From NCBI GenBank assembly GCA_910579595.1, contig CAJTVM010000016.1, positions 1-42,461 on the forward strand: a stretch of DNA of 42,461 bases, read 5' to 3'. Shown piece by piece: positions 15,382-21,619 of this stretch. Position numbers and translations under genes: made by a program. The first letter of the stretch is position 1, and each line of letters starts with the position of its first letter. The DNA is from an uncultured Oscillospiraceae bacterium. Lineage in GTDB: Bacteria; Bacillota; Clostridia; Oscillospirales; Oscillospiraceae. The notes beneath the pieces were generated by a model. That model ran no database searches and was not told where the DNA came from. It worked only from the letters and a program-made list of their open reading frames with translations.

Positions 15382-15549
15382 TAAAAACCTGTATTCACAA
15401 CCTCGATTCACCGTCTGGCCGGGTCTTTTCCCTCCATGCCGCGTTAAATTTTCTTGAAATAAACGCAATGATTCCTGCGAAAATTTGCCTTGCCTGACGG
15501 GAAAATCCCTCGGTCATCCGGTGGTTTCGGCTGTGAATACAGGTTCTAA
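15382..15549. mobile_element. MITE-like element, copy 2 (inverted relative to copy 1)
   Basis: 168 bp with terminal inverted repeats TAAAAACCTGTATTCACA (15382-15399) and the complement of TTAGAACCTGTATTCACA (15532-15549). Read on the minus strand it matches copy 1 with roughly 13 differences. It fills almost all of the space between the aroF promoter and the leader-peptide ribosome site, ending one base before that site, so it is transcribed in the aroF leader. Confidence 0.85.
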
Positions 15550-15564
15550 TATTTTCTGTCTGTC

Positions 15565-15593
15565 AATTTAACACTTTTAACTATAAAAGTCAA
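15565..15593 (-). promoter_or_regulatory. Sigma-A promoter of the aroF-tyrA operon
   Basis: Minus strand TTGACT (15588-15593), 17 bases, TAAATT (15565-15570). The start would be near 15558, nine bases before the MITE-like element and about 190 bases before the leader-peptide ATG. No better promoter is seen closer to the leader peptide. Confidence 0.7.
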
Positions 15594-15613
15594 GAGGGAA
15601 TTTTATGGGCACG

Positions 15614-15737
15614 GAAAACGCCCGCCCCAGTGAGAGGGGTGGGCGGGCGCTCTGGCCTGTCACAGGGGCCGTGAACCCTGCAACAGGCACGTATCCGCAG
15701 ATCTGTACAGCAAACAGGGAGCCGAGTTTCCTGTCTG
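15614..15737 (-). ncRNA. Candidate structured small RNA divergent to the RHH gene
   Basis: A promoter (15744-15772) drives about 124 nt ending in a terminator. The RNA contains a two-tier hairpin (GCCTGT ... ACAGGC closing CAGGG ... CCCTG, about 15690-15657) and the terminal stem CGCCCGCCC/GGGCGGGCG followed by TTTT. No start codon with a ribosome site lies in it, so it is probably not a messenger. The transcript is an inference from promoter and terminator. Confidence 0.5.
15615..15650 (-). terminator. Terminator of the candidate small RNA
   Basis: Nine-base GC stem (15641-15649 with 15619-15627), 13-base loop, then TTTT on the minus strand. No protein gene ends here. Confidence 0.65.
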
Positions 15738-15743
15738 ACTGTC

Positions 15744-15772
15744 ATTATAGCATACTTCCATAAGTATATAAA
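15744..15772 (-). promoter_or_regulatory. Sigma-A promoter of the small RNA, containing RHH operator 1
   Basis: Minus strand TTTATA (15767-15772), 17 bases, TATAAT (15744-15749) with extended TGC. The operator-like 17-mer ATACTTCCATAAGTATA (15752-15768, plus-strand reading) fills the spacer and ends 2 bases from the -10 box. Confidence 0.65.
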
Positions 15773-15792
15773 GCGGTAAAATAGCCAAAATT

Positions 15793-15808
15793 ATACGTAT
15801 GGAATTAT
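15793..15808. promoter_or_regulatory. Degenerate third RHH operator
   Basis: Read on the minus strand, ATAATTCCATACGTAT differs from the two exact operators at two positions. It lies between them. Confidence 0.45.
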
Positions 15809-15811
15809 ACA

Positions 15812-15836
15812 ATACTTCCATAAGTATAGATATAAT
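15812..15836 (+). promoter_or_regulatory. Promoter and operator 2 of the RHH gene
   Basis: An exact second copy of ATACTTCCATAAGTATA (15812-15828) lies 2 bases before TATAAT (15831-15836). The -35 region is poor. The placement mirrors that at the divergent small-RNA promoter, which suggests autoregulation by the RHH protein. Confidence 0.6.
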
Positions 15837-15862
15837 TTTATGACGAGGCTGGAGGTGCGGTA

Positions 15863-16054
15863 ATGGGATATACCGAGGCACAAAAAGAAGCGACCGCCCG
15901 ATATAATAAGAAGGCTTACGACCGCATTGATGTGATTGTTCCCAAGGGCAAACGAGAGGTCATCAAAAATTTTGCCCGCAAGCAGGGAAAAAGCACAAAC
16001 AGATTTATCAATGAGGCCATTGACAAGGCCATGACGGAAAAAGAGGACGCCTGA
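15863..16054 (+). CDS. Ribbon-helix-helix (CopG/Arc-like) DNA-binding protein
   Basis: A 63-residue basic protein. The strand YDRIDVIVPKGKR (residues 20-32) followed by two helices (EVIKNFARKQGKSTNRFINEAIDKAM) fits the ribbon-helix-helix fold of small repressors common on clostridial mobile elements. GGAGGT is 6 bases before the ATG. The stop codon is part of the stem of the following terminator. Two exact palindromic 17-mers and a degenerate third upstream are the likely targets. No toxin gene is adjacent, so an antitoxin role is unsupported. Confidence 0.82.
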   Translation: MGYTEAQKEATARYNKKAYDRIDVIVPKGKREVIKNFARKQGKSTNRFINEAIDKAMTEKEDA

Positions 16055-16076
16055 GCCATCAGGCGTCCTCTTTTAC
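16043..16076. terminator. Bidirectional terminator between RHH and amidase genes
   Basis: A perfect 12-bp stem (16043-16054 with 16059-16070), GCCA loop, TTTT on the plus side and TTTTT on the minus side. It overlaps the RHH stop codon and ends both convergent genes. Confidence 0.88.
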
Positions 16077-16078
16077 GC

Positions 16079-16897
16079 TTACTCCAGCTTACCCAGCCGG
16101 TCCAGCACTGTCATGGTGCGGCAGAAATCCTCGGACACGTTGAGCACGCCCTCGGCCGTGCCCTTCAGCGCCCCGGCCTCTACCAGCTTTTCCACGGCAG
16201 GCCGGTAATACTCCGGCACCTCGGCCAACGTCTTATAAAAGGTCATCCCGTCCTCCTCCTTTTCCGGTTCAGGTTCAGGTTCCGGCGCGGGCTTGGGGGC
16301 CAGCTCCGCCGCCACGTCCCGCCGGAAATCGTCCATACTTTTGCCATGCTTGGGAAACCAATGCTCCACATCGGCGTGGCCGGAAGCGATCCCCCGGCGG
16401 TAGCCCTCGCTGTGGCAGATCACCACTCCGTCCGCCAGCGGATTCAGCCCGTACTGCCCGCACAGATAGGCTGTCAGCTCCACCGCCTCCCGGTACACCC
16501 GCTGGAAATAGGCGGGATCCGCGAGGCCATCCTCACAGATCTCAAAGCTGATGTGGGTATCGTTGGCGCTTTTGCCGCTGGTACCGTCCCCGGCATGCCA
16601 GCCCCGATGATTCCACGGCAGGGTCTGCGCCGTGGCTATAGAGCCGTCCGCCAGCTTCCCGATGAAGCCGTGGACACAGGCGTTGGTGCCCGGGCGGTTC
16701 CAGTCGTTTTGGTTGGGGTTGACGCCCAGCAGGGCCAGCAGTTCGGTCCGCCCGGTTGTGGCGGCAATGGGCTGGACATACCGCCGCAGGGTGGGGTTGT
16801 TGGCCCCCGTGGAGTGCACCATCACACCCTTTGGCGTGATGGTGCGCTTGGTCCTGTAGCAGTCGTTTTCCGTGAGGATACATTGCAGCAGCTTCAT
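16079..16897 (-). CDS. Phage-type N-acetylmuramoyl-L-alanine amidase (endolysin)
   Basis: A 272-residue amidase_2/PGRP-fold enzyme that cuts the bond between MurNAc and L-Ala in peptidoglycan. VMVHSTGANNP near residue 23 holds the first zinc histidine. VICHSEGYRRGIASGHADVEHWFPKHG carries the rest. A Pro/Glu linker near 205-218 leads to a C-terminal segment (MTFYKTLAEVPEYYRPAVEKLVEAGALKG) resembling an S-layer-like repeat seen in clostridial phage lysins. The ATG overlaps the stop of the holin-like gene (ATGA), a classical lysis cassette. No capsid, tail or integrase genes are nearby. Confidence 0.88.
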   Translation of the reverse strand: MKLLQCILTENDCYRTKRTITPKGVMVHSTGANNPTLRRYVQPIAATTGRTELLALLGVNPNQNDWNRPGTNACVHGFIGKLADGSIATAQTLPWNHRGWHAGDGTSGKSANDTHISFEICEDGLADPAYFQRVYREAVELTAYLCGQYGLNPLADGVVICHSEGYRRGIASGHADVEHWFPKHGKSMDDFRRDVAAELAPKPAPEPEPEPEKEEDGMTFYKTLAEVPEYYRPAVEKLVEAGALKGTAEGVLNVSEDFCRTMTVLDRLGKLE

Positions 16898-17097
16898 GTC
16901 CCGCCGTCCCCCTTCTGCGCCGTCCGCTCCAGCTGGGTGCCAAAGTAGAAGGCGATAATAATGGTGTATACCGTCATAAAATCCTGGCTGGCCTGGCCCC
17001 GCAGCGCCAGGACGGCAAATACCGCCGTCAGCACCAGCGTCACCAGCGATTTGACGCACAGCATCCGGGCCAGCCGGTTGGCCAATACCTCTTTCAT
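16894..17097 (-). CDS. Small holin-like membrane protein
   Basis: A 67-residue protein with two hydrophobic segments (about 16-33 and 41-55), a basic N-terminus and a charged tail (LERTAQKGDGGT). Size, topology and coupling to an endolysin gene suggest a holin that releases the amidase. GAGGAG is 6 bases before the ATG. The family was not recognised by sequence. The role is inferred from context. Confidence 0.65.
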   Translation of the reverse strand: MKEVLANRLARMLCVKSLVTLVLTAVFAVLALRGQASQDFMTVYTIIIAFYFGTQLERTAQKGDGGT

Positions 17098-17264
17098 TCA
17101 ATTCTCCTCTCTGTCCGCAAATGTCTTTGTTCCGGACCTCCCAAAGGCGGAAAGCCCTCAACCACAGTTATGCACCCCGTCCCGCAGCCGTGCCTGTCTG
17201 CCCTCGGCAAATTCGCTCCATGCCCTCTCCCCCTTTCGAGGGAGAAGGTTTTTTTCGGTTTTTG

Positions 17265-17293
17265 TTGCCCTTTCCGGTACAAAGTGGTATAAT
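17265..17293 (+). promoter_or_regulatory. Sigma-A promoter of prfC
   Basis: TTGCCC (17265-17270), 17 bases, TATAAT (17288-17293) with extended TGG. A hairpin followed by seven T (17223-17256) lies just upstream and may insulate it. The stretch 17098-17264 holds no other gene I can support. Confidence 0.8.
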
Positions 17294-17317
17294 GATTTGC
17301 CTTGCGAATTTATAAAC

Positions 17318-17336
17318 GGGAGGGTCCCCCATGTAA
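17318..17336 (+). promoter_or_regulatory. Start-stop minicistron (ATG-TAA) in the prfC leader
   Basis: GGGAGGG (17318-17324) lies 6 bases before ATG (17331-17333), which is followed at once by TAA (17334-17336). The spacing is that of a real initiation site, but the frame encodes only Met. It is 55 bases before the prfC start. Confidence 0.5.
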
Positions 17337-17390
17337 GCTGCCGAAAACCGAGCACTGCCCATATCACAAATACAATGGAGGGAGCATCCC

Positions 17391-18992
17391 ATGTCACAAT
17401 ATGAATCTGAAATCAAGCGGAGAAGGACCTTTGCCATCATCTCCCACCCCGACGCCGGTAAAACCACTCTGACGGAAAAATTCCTGCTGTACGGAGGCGC
17501 CATCGCCCAGGCCGGCGTGGTGAAGGGCAAGAAAAACGCCCGCGCCGCCACCTCCGACTGGATGGAGATTGAAAAACAGCGCGGTATCTCCGTCACCTCC
17601 TCCGTCATGCAGTTCCAGTATGAGGGCTTCTGCATCAACATCCTGGACACCCCTGGCCACCAGGACTTCTCTGAGGACACCTATCGCACCCTGATGGCGG
17701 CGGACTCCGCCGTGATGGTCATTGACGCCGCAAAGGGCGTGGAGGCCCAGACCCGGAAGCTGTTCAAGGTGTGCCGCCTGCGGGACATCCCCATCTTCAC
17801 CTTTATCAATAAGATGGACCGGGAGGCCCGGGATCCCTTTGAGCTGTGCCAGGAGCTGGAGCATGAGCTGGGCATCGATACCTACGCCGTCAACTGGCCC
17901 ATCGGCTGCGGCAAGGCGTTCCAGGGTGTGTATGACAGGGAACGCCAGCGCATCATCCACTTCACCTCCAATGGCGGCTCCAAGGCCGCCACCGCCACCG
18001 AGGTTTCCCTGGACGACCCAGAGCTTGCCAATTTGATCGGTCAGTCCTACCGCGACCAGCTCTCCGATGAGATTGAGCTGCTGGACGGCGCGTCCTGCGA
18101 ATTTGACATGGACCGGGTGCGCCACGGGCAGCTGTCCCCGGTGTTCTTCGGCTCGGCGCTGACCAATTTCGGCGTGGAGCCTTTCCTGGAGGACTTTCTG
18201 CGCATGACCACCGCCCCTCTGCCCCGAACGGCGGGAGAGGCGCTGATCGATTCCTTTGACGACGGTTTTTCCGCCTTTGTGTTCAAAATCCAGGCCAACA
18301 TGAACAAGGCCCACCGGGACCGTATCGCCTTCATGCGGGTGGTGTCCGGACGGTTTGACGCGGACAAAGAGGTCTACCACGTCCAGGGCGGCAAGAAGCT
18401 GAAGCTTTCCCGCCCCCAGCAGCTCATGGCGGCGGAGCGGGAGATCATTGAGGAGGCCTACGCCGGGGACATCATCGGCGTGTTCGACCCCGGCATCTTC
18501 TCCATCGGGGACACCCTGTGCACCGCCGCCCACAAGTTCCAGTTCGACCCCATCCCCACCTTCGCCCCGGAACACTTCCGCCGGGTGCGGCCGCTGGACA
18601 CCATGAAGCGGAAACAGTTCCTCAAGGGCATGGAGCAGATCGCCCAGGAAGGCGCCATCCAGATTTTTAAAACCCCCTACTCCGGCATGGAGGAGGTCAT
18701 CGTGGGTGTGGTGGGCACACTGCAATTCGACGTGCTGGAATACCGCCTGAAAAACGAGTACGGCGTGGACTTATACGCCGAGGGCCTGCCCTACGAGTAC
18801 CTGCGCTGGATGGCCCATGACGGGGACGAGCCGCTGCGGGCGGACGACCTCACCCTCCCTGGGGACGCCATGCTGGTGGAGGACTACCGGCAGAACCAGC
18901 TGCTGCTGTTCGCCTCCCTGTGGTCCATCAACTGGACGGCGGAGCGCAACAAAAACATCACCCTGTCCGAGTTCGGCGGGGCAAAGTTCTAA
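17391..18992 (+). CDS. prfC: Peptide chain release factor 3
   Basis: A 533-residue translational GTPase that removes RF1/RF2 from the ribosome after termination. GTPase motifs are SHPDAGKTT (residues 18-26), DTPGHQDF (86-93) and NKMD (140-143). RF3-specific features include KGKKNARAATSDWMEIEKQRG and the C-terminal GTLQFDVLEYRLKNEY. Length matches the family. AGGGAG precedes the ATG. It stands alone between an accessory patch and a HAD gene. An unusual start-stop codon lies in its leader. Confidence 0.97.
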   Translation: MSQYESEIKRRRTFAIISHPDAGKTTLTEKFLLYGGAIAQAGVVKGKKNARAATSDWMEIEKQRGISVTSSVMQFQYEGFCINILDTPGHQDFSEDTYRTLMAADSAVMVIDAAKGVEAQTRKLFKVCRLRDIPIFTFINKMDREARDPFELCQELEHELGIDTYAVNWPIGCGKAFQGVYDRERQRIIHFTSNGGSKAATATEVSLDDPELANLIGQSYRDQLSDEIELLDGASCEFDMDRVRHGQLSPVFFGSALTNFGVEPFLEDFLRMTTAPLPRTAGEALIDSFDDGFSAFVFKIQANMNKAHRDRIAFMRVVSGRFDADKEVYHVQGGKKLKLSRPQQLMAAEREIIEEAYAGDIIGVFDPGIFSIGDTLCTAAHKFQFDPIPTFAPEHFRRVRPLDTMKRKQFLKGMEQIAQEGAIQIFKTPYSGMEEVIVGVVGTLQFDVLEYRLKNEYGVDLYAEGLPYEYLRWMAHDGDEPLRADDLTLPGDAMLVEDYRQNQLLLFASLWSINWTAERNKNITLSEFGGAKF

Positions 18993-19002
18993 GCATAAAA
19001 AA

Positions 19003-19036
19003 GCGGCCCTCCCCCGGCTGGGGAGGGCCGCTCTTA
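19003..19036. terminator. Bidirectional terminator after prfC
   Basis: A perfect 12-bp stem (19003-19014 with 19020-19031) and a five-base loop, A-rich before and T-rich after, between genes ending at 18992 and 19082. Confidence 0.82.
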
Positions 19037-19081
19037 TGTTATCCCTGTGCATAGGCAGCTGCAAAATGAGGCAGAATTTCT

Positions 19082-19735
19082 CTATTGTACATTTATAATG
19101 GAAGCCGTCCCATTTGCTTTCATAATCCCACAAATTTCCATCAGGCTTTTTACCTCATAATCAGCTTTTTCTTCTTCGTTTGTAACGCTCCAATATCGTC
19201 CAAACCCCTGTTTTACCCATATGGTATGCATCCCCAGCTTTTTGGCGGGGACAATATCGTTGTCGATCCTGTCTCCAATCATCACCGACTGCCCCGGCTC
19301 GCAGCCAGCCCTGTTTAAAGCAAGTTCAAAAATCCTTCTATCCGGCTTGGCGACACCTTCTTCTGCAGAAGCCGCCACCAATTTGATATACTTTGATATT
19401 CCAAACTCTTCCAACCGCTTTGCCACCCCCAGTGGCTGGTTCGCGATAACGCCAATGTTATACCTACCGCTTAATTTCCTCAAACATTCTTCCGCATCAC
19501 CATACAGGATTTCATCTTCAGATCTCCAGTTTGGCTTTTCGATGCCTAATAATTTTATTGCCTCCAAATCGCCCTTTTTGTTCTCCTGATAGAATCTGAT
19601 TGCAGTTTCATAAACATATTCATAGGTTACATTTGCCAGTTTCGCAGCATCCCGCAGCCTGCTTTCGTATGCGCGGCTCTCGTCAACCAAGGTCGAACCG
19701 ATATCAAAAAACAGCCATTTTATTTTTCGGAACAT
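19082..19735 (-). CDS. HAD family hydrolase
   Basis: A 217-residue haloacid-dehalogenase-type phosphatase. Motif I is FFDIGSTLVD with the nucleophile Asp at residue 10. Motif II is VIANQ, a Lys follows in GVAKPDRRIF and motif IV is IGDRIDNDI. The second Asp of the usual DxDx(T/V) is Gly, seen in some HAD subgroups. The gene is clearly more AT-rich than its neighbours, which suggests acquisition by transfer. GAGGGG is 8 bases before the ATG. Substrate unknown. Confidence 0.9.
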   Translation of the reverse strand: MFRKIKWLFFDIGSTLVDESRAYESRLRDAAKLANVTYEYVYETAIRFYQENKKGDLEAIKLLGIEKPNWRSEDEILYGDAEECLRKLSGRYNIGVIANQPLGVAKRLEEFGISKYIKLVAASAEEGVAKPDRRIFELALNRAGCEPGQSVMIGDRIDNDIVPAKKLGMHTIWVKQGFGRYWSVTNEEEKADYEVKSLMEICGIMKANGTASIINVQ

Positions 19736-19770
19736 GGCGTATACCCCTCAAATAAAGTTTTACCGCTCCG

Positions 19771-19799
19771 ATTTTATCACAGCCTGCTTGGAGATTCAA
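19771..19799 (-). promoter_or_regulatory. Sigma-A promoter of the HAD gene
   Basis: Minus strand TTGAAT (19794-19799), 17 bases, TAAAAT (19771-19776). It overlaps the very end of the upstream gene, so the HAD gene is transcribed independently. Confidence 0.75.
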
Positions 19800-20494
19800 G
19801 GCACGCGACCAGCCAGCCGGACGCACAGCCCCTCCCGCCTGACCTCCCCCTGCTCCCACAGCAGGGCAAGCACCTGTCCGGCGCAGTCCGGCGGGAGATC
19901 CATCCCCTCCGCCGACACCGCCAACCCACCCAAATCCGTCTGCCCATGCAGCTCCAGCCGCCAGCCCCAGCGCCCCCCGCTGGGGCCAAATGCGGCGGTC
20001 ACGTCCGCCCCCGCCGCCGGGGGCGTTACCGGCAGGCCGAATTTCGCCTGGAGATACCGGGCGTAGTCCTCCCCGCCCGGGGCGTCGATGAGCAGCCCCC
20101 GCACCAGCGGGCACAGCCGCTCCGCTGCACCCGTCAGCTCTCCGCACAGCCGGGGGGCGGACAGGGCCACCCTCCCCCGGCAGTACGGGATGCCCATAGC
20201 GTCCAGCGCCCCCAGGGCCAGCACGTCCGCCAGCCCCCGCCACAGGGGCAGGGTGTCCACCGGGCGCAGACGCCGCAGCCTGTCCCCATAGAGAAAATCC
20301 CGGGACAGCACTACCCGCCCCACCCCATGGGCCAGCAGCTCCCGCTCCGCACGGCGCAGCCGCCGCCTCAGCCGCCAGTCTGCCAGCCCTTCCGGCGCGT
20401 ACAGCGTCCACCGCACCGCCGGCAGCGGACCAAGCCTTACCCGCTCCAGCCGCCCCCGGCCCTTTTCTTCCAAGCAGATCAGCTCCCCCACCAT
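19796..20494 (-). CDS. Hypothetical protein, Arg/Leu-rich
   Basis: A 232-residue protein I do not recognise. It is rich in Arg, Leu, Gly and Ala, has no signal peptide or clear membrane helix, and shows a basic segment RLRRRLRRAERELL near residue 40. The start at 20494 is supported by GAGGTG 6 bases upstream. A neighbouring ATG at 20500 is possible, and the frame runs to 20644 without a site. It is divergent from degV copy 2 across an intergenic inverted repeat. It could be a lineage-specific gene of unknown role. Confidence 0.7.
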   Translation of the reverse strand: MVGELICLEEKGRGRLERVRLGPLPAVRWTLYAPEGLADWRLRRRLRRAERELLAHGVGRVVLSRDFLYGDRLRRLRPVDTLPLWRGLADVLALGALDAMGIPYCRGRVALSAPRLCGELTGAAERLCPLVRGLLIDAPGGEDYARYLQAKFGLPVTPPAAGADVTAAFGPSGGRWGWRLELHGQTDLGGLAVSAEGMDLPPDCAGQVLALLWEQGEVRREGLCVRLAGRVP

Positions 20495-20547
20495 ATCCAT
20501 CACCTCGGCAACACATATGCGCCGGGCTGGGCAAAAATGTCCCCGCT

Positions 20548-20576
20548 TTTTTACAAAATCTCCTCTCTTGTAAAAA
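20548..20576. repeat. 9-bp inverted repeat between divergent genes
   Basis: TTTTTACAA (20548-20556) and its exact complement TTGTAAAAA (20568-20576) are separated by 11 bases, upstream of the hypothetical gene and about 50 bases from the degV promoter. It may be an operator or leader hairpin. Confidence 0.55.
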
Positions 20577-20625
20577 CTTTTAACGCCGCCCAAAAACCGC
20601 CAAAAGGGCTTGTTTATTTCCCCGG

Positions 20626-20654
20626 TTGCATTCCCCCGCTCCATTTGATATAAT
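20626..20654 (+). promoter_or_regulatory. Sigma-A promoter of degV copy 2
   Basis: TTGCAT (20626-20631), 17 bases, TATAAT (20649-20654), followed 32 bases later by the ATG. Confidence 0.78.
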
Positions 20655-20686
20655 CCAAGCGACTAAAACAGACTGGAGGTTTCCCC

Positions 20687-21523
20687 ATGTCAATTAAAAT
20701 TACCGCCACCAGCACCTGCGACCTCCCCCCCGAGCTGGTGGAACGCTATAATATCACCATCGTCCCCCTGTACGTCTCTTTCGGCGGCAGCACCTACCGG
20801 GACGGCGTGGAAGCCGGCCCCGAGGACATCTTCCGCCATGTCGAAGGGGGCGGAAACCTGCCCTCCACCGCCGCGGTGAACGTCGCCGACTACCAGGAGC
20901 TGTTTGCCGGGCTGTCCCCCAAATACGATGAGGTGATTCACATCACCATCGGCAGCGAGTTTTCCTGCTGCTACCAAAATGCCCTGGTGGCGGCGGAGGA
21001 GTATTCCAACGTCCATGTGGTGGACTCCCAGAACCTCACCGCAGGCCAGGGTCTGCTGGTACTGGAGGCCGCGGAAGCTGCCCAGCGGGGGGAGGACATC
21101 CATGGGATCCTCTCCATGCTGGAGGGTCTGATCAGCAAGGTAGACACCACCTTTGTGGTGGATAAACTGGACTATCTGGCCAAAGGGGGCCGCTGCTCCT
21201 CGGTGGTGGCCCTGGGGGCCAACCTGCTGAAGCTGAAACCCTGCATCAACCTGGTGGATGGCAAAATGTCCGTAGGCAAGAAGTACCGGGGCGCGTTCAA
21301 CAAGGTGCTGCCCGACTACGTGCGGGATCAGCTCAACGGCAAGGACGTGCGCATCAACCGCATCATCATCGTCCATACCCGCTGCGACCCCGCCATCCCC
21401 GCCGCCGTGGAGCAGGTGGTGCGGGAGTTCGGCTTTGAGGCGGTCATCCACACTGTGGCCGGCTCCACCATTTCCTGTCACTGTGGGCCCAACACCCTAG
21501 GCATCCTGTTTCTCCGGAAATAG
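20687..21523 (+). CDS. DegV family fatty-acid-binding protein (copy 2)
   Basis: A 278-residue DegV protein: KITATSTCDLPPEL at the start, STAAVNVADYQELF near residue 59, SCCYQNALVAAEEY near 95, LAKGGRCS near 163 and CHCGPNTLGILFL at the end. It probably binds a fatty acid and may serve a FakA-type kinase not seen here. It is only distantly similar to copy 1 at 4807, so the two likely bind different chains. GGAGGT is 7 bases before the ATG. Confidence 0.92.
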   Translation: MSIKITATSTCDLPPELVERYNITIVPLYVSFGGSTYRDGVEAGPEDIFRHVEGGGNLPSTAAVNVADYQELFAGLSPKYDEVIHITIGSEFSCCYQNALVAAEEYSNVHVVDSQNLTAGQGLLVLEAAEAAQRGEDIHGILSMLEGLISKVDTTFVVDKLDYLAKGGRCSSVVALGANLLKLKPCINLVDGKMSVGKKYRGAFNKVLPDYVRDQLNGKDVRINRIIIVHTRCDPAIPAAVEQVVREFGFEAVIHTVAGSTISCHCGPNTLGILFLRK

Positions 21524-21587
21524 CCAGGCCCTGTCCCATCAAAAATAGCCTCCGTTTTCCCGGAAAATAGTTGAGCATCCATAAAAA

Positions 21588-21619
21588 GGCCCCCGCTCCT
21601 GCGAGCGGGGGCCTTGCCT
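21588..21619. terminator. Bidirectional terminator between degV copy 2 and ctpA
   Basis: A perfect 11-bp stem (21588-21598 with 21603-21613) and CTGC loop. On the minus strand a TTTTT run follows, ending ctpA just beyond its stop codon. Confidence 0.85.

Noticed and set aside
15382..15549. A T-box or other riboswitch in the aroF leader
   Set aside because: No T-box core is present. The stretch is repeated in reverse at 12560-12727 in a place where a leader would make no sense, so a MITE-like element fits better.
15660..15881. Minus-strand frame of 73 codons upstream of the RHH gene
   Set aside because: It runs across both operators and the small-RNA promoter, has no ribosome site and reads as unlikely protein.
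15863..16054. Toxin-antitoxin pair
   Set aside because: The RHH protein could be an antitoxin, but no toxin-sized frame with a ribosome site is adjacent in the same orientation.
16897..17161. N-terminal extension of the amidase
   Set aside because: The extra residues are an out-of-frame reading of the holin-like gene. The real start overlaps the holin stop codon.
17394..18725. 443-codon open frame antisense to prfC
   Set aside because: Its translation is a His/Gly/Val-rich shadow of a clear RF3 gene and it has no ribosome site. The same applies to long antisense frames at 30848-32587, 32637-34124 and 36490-38037.
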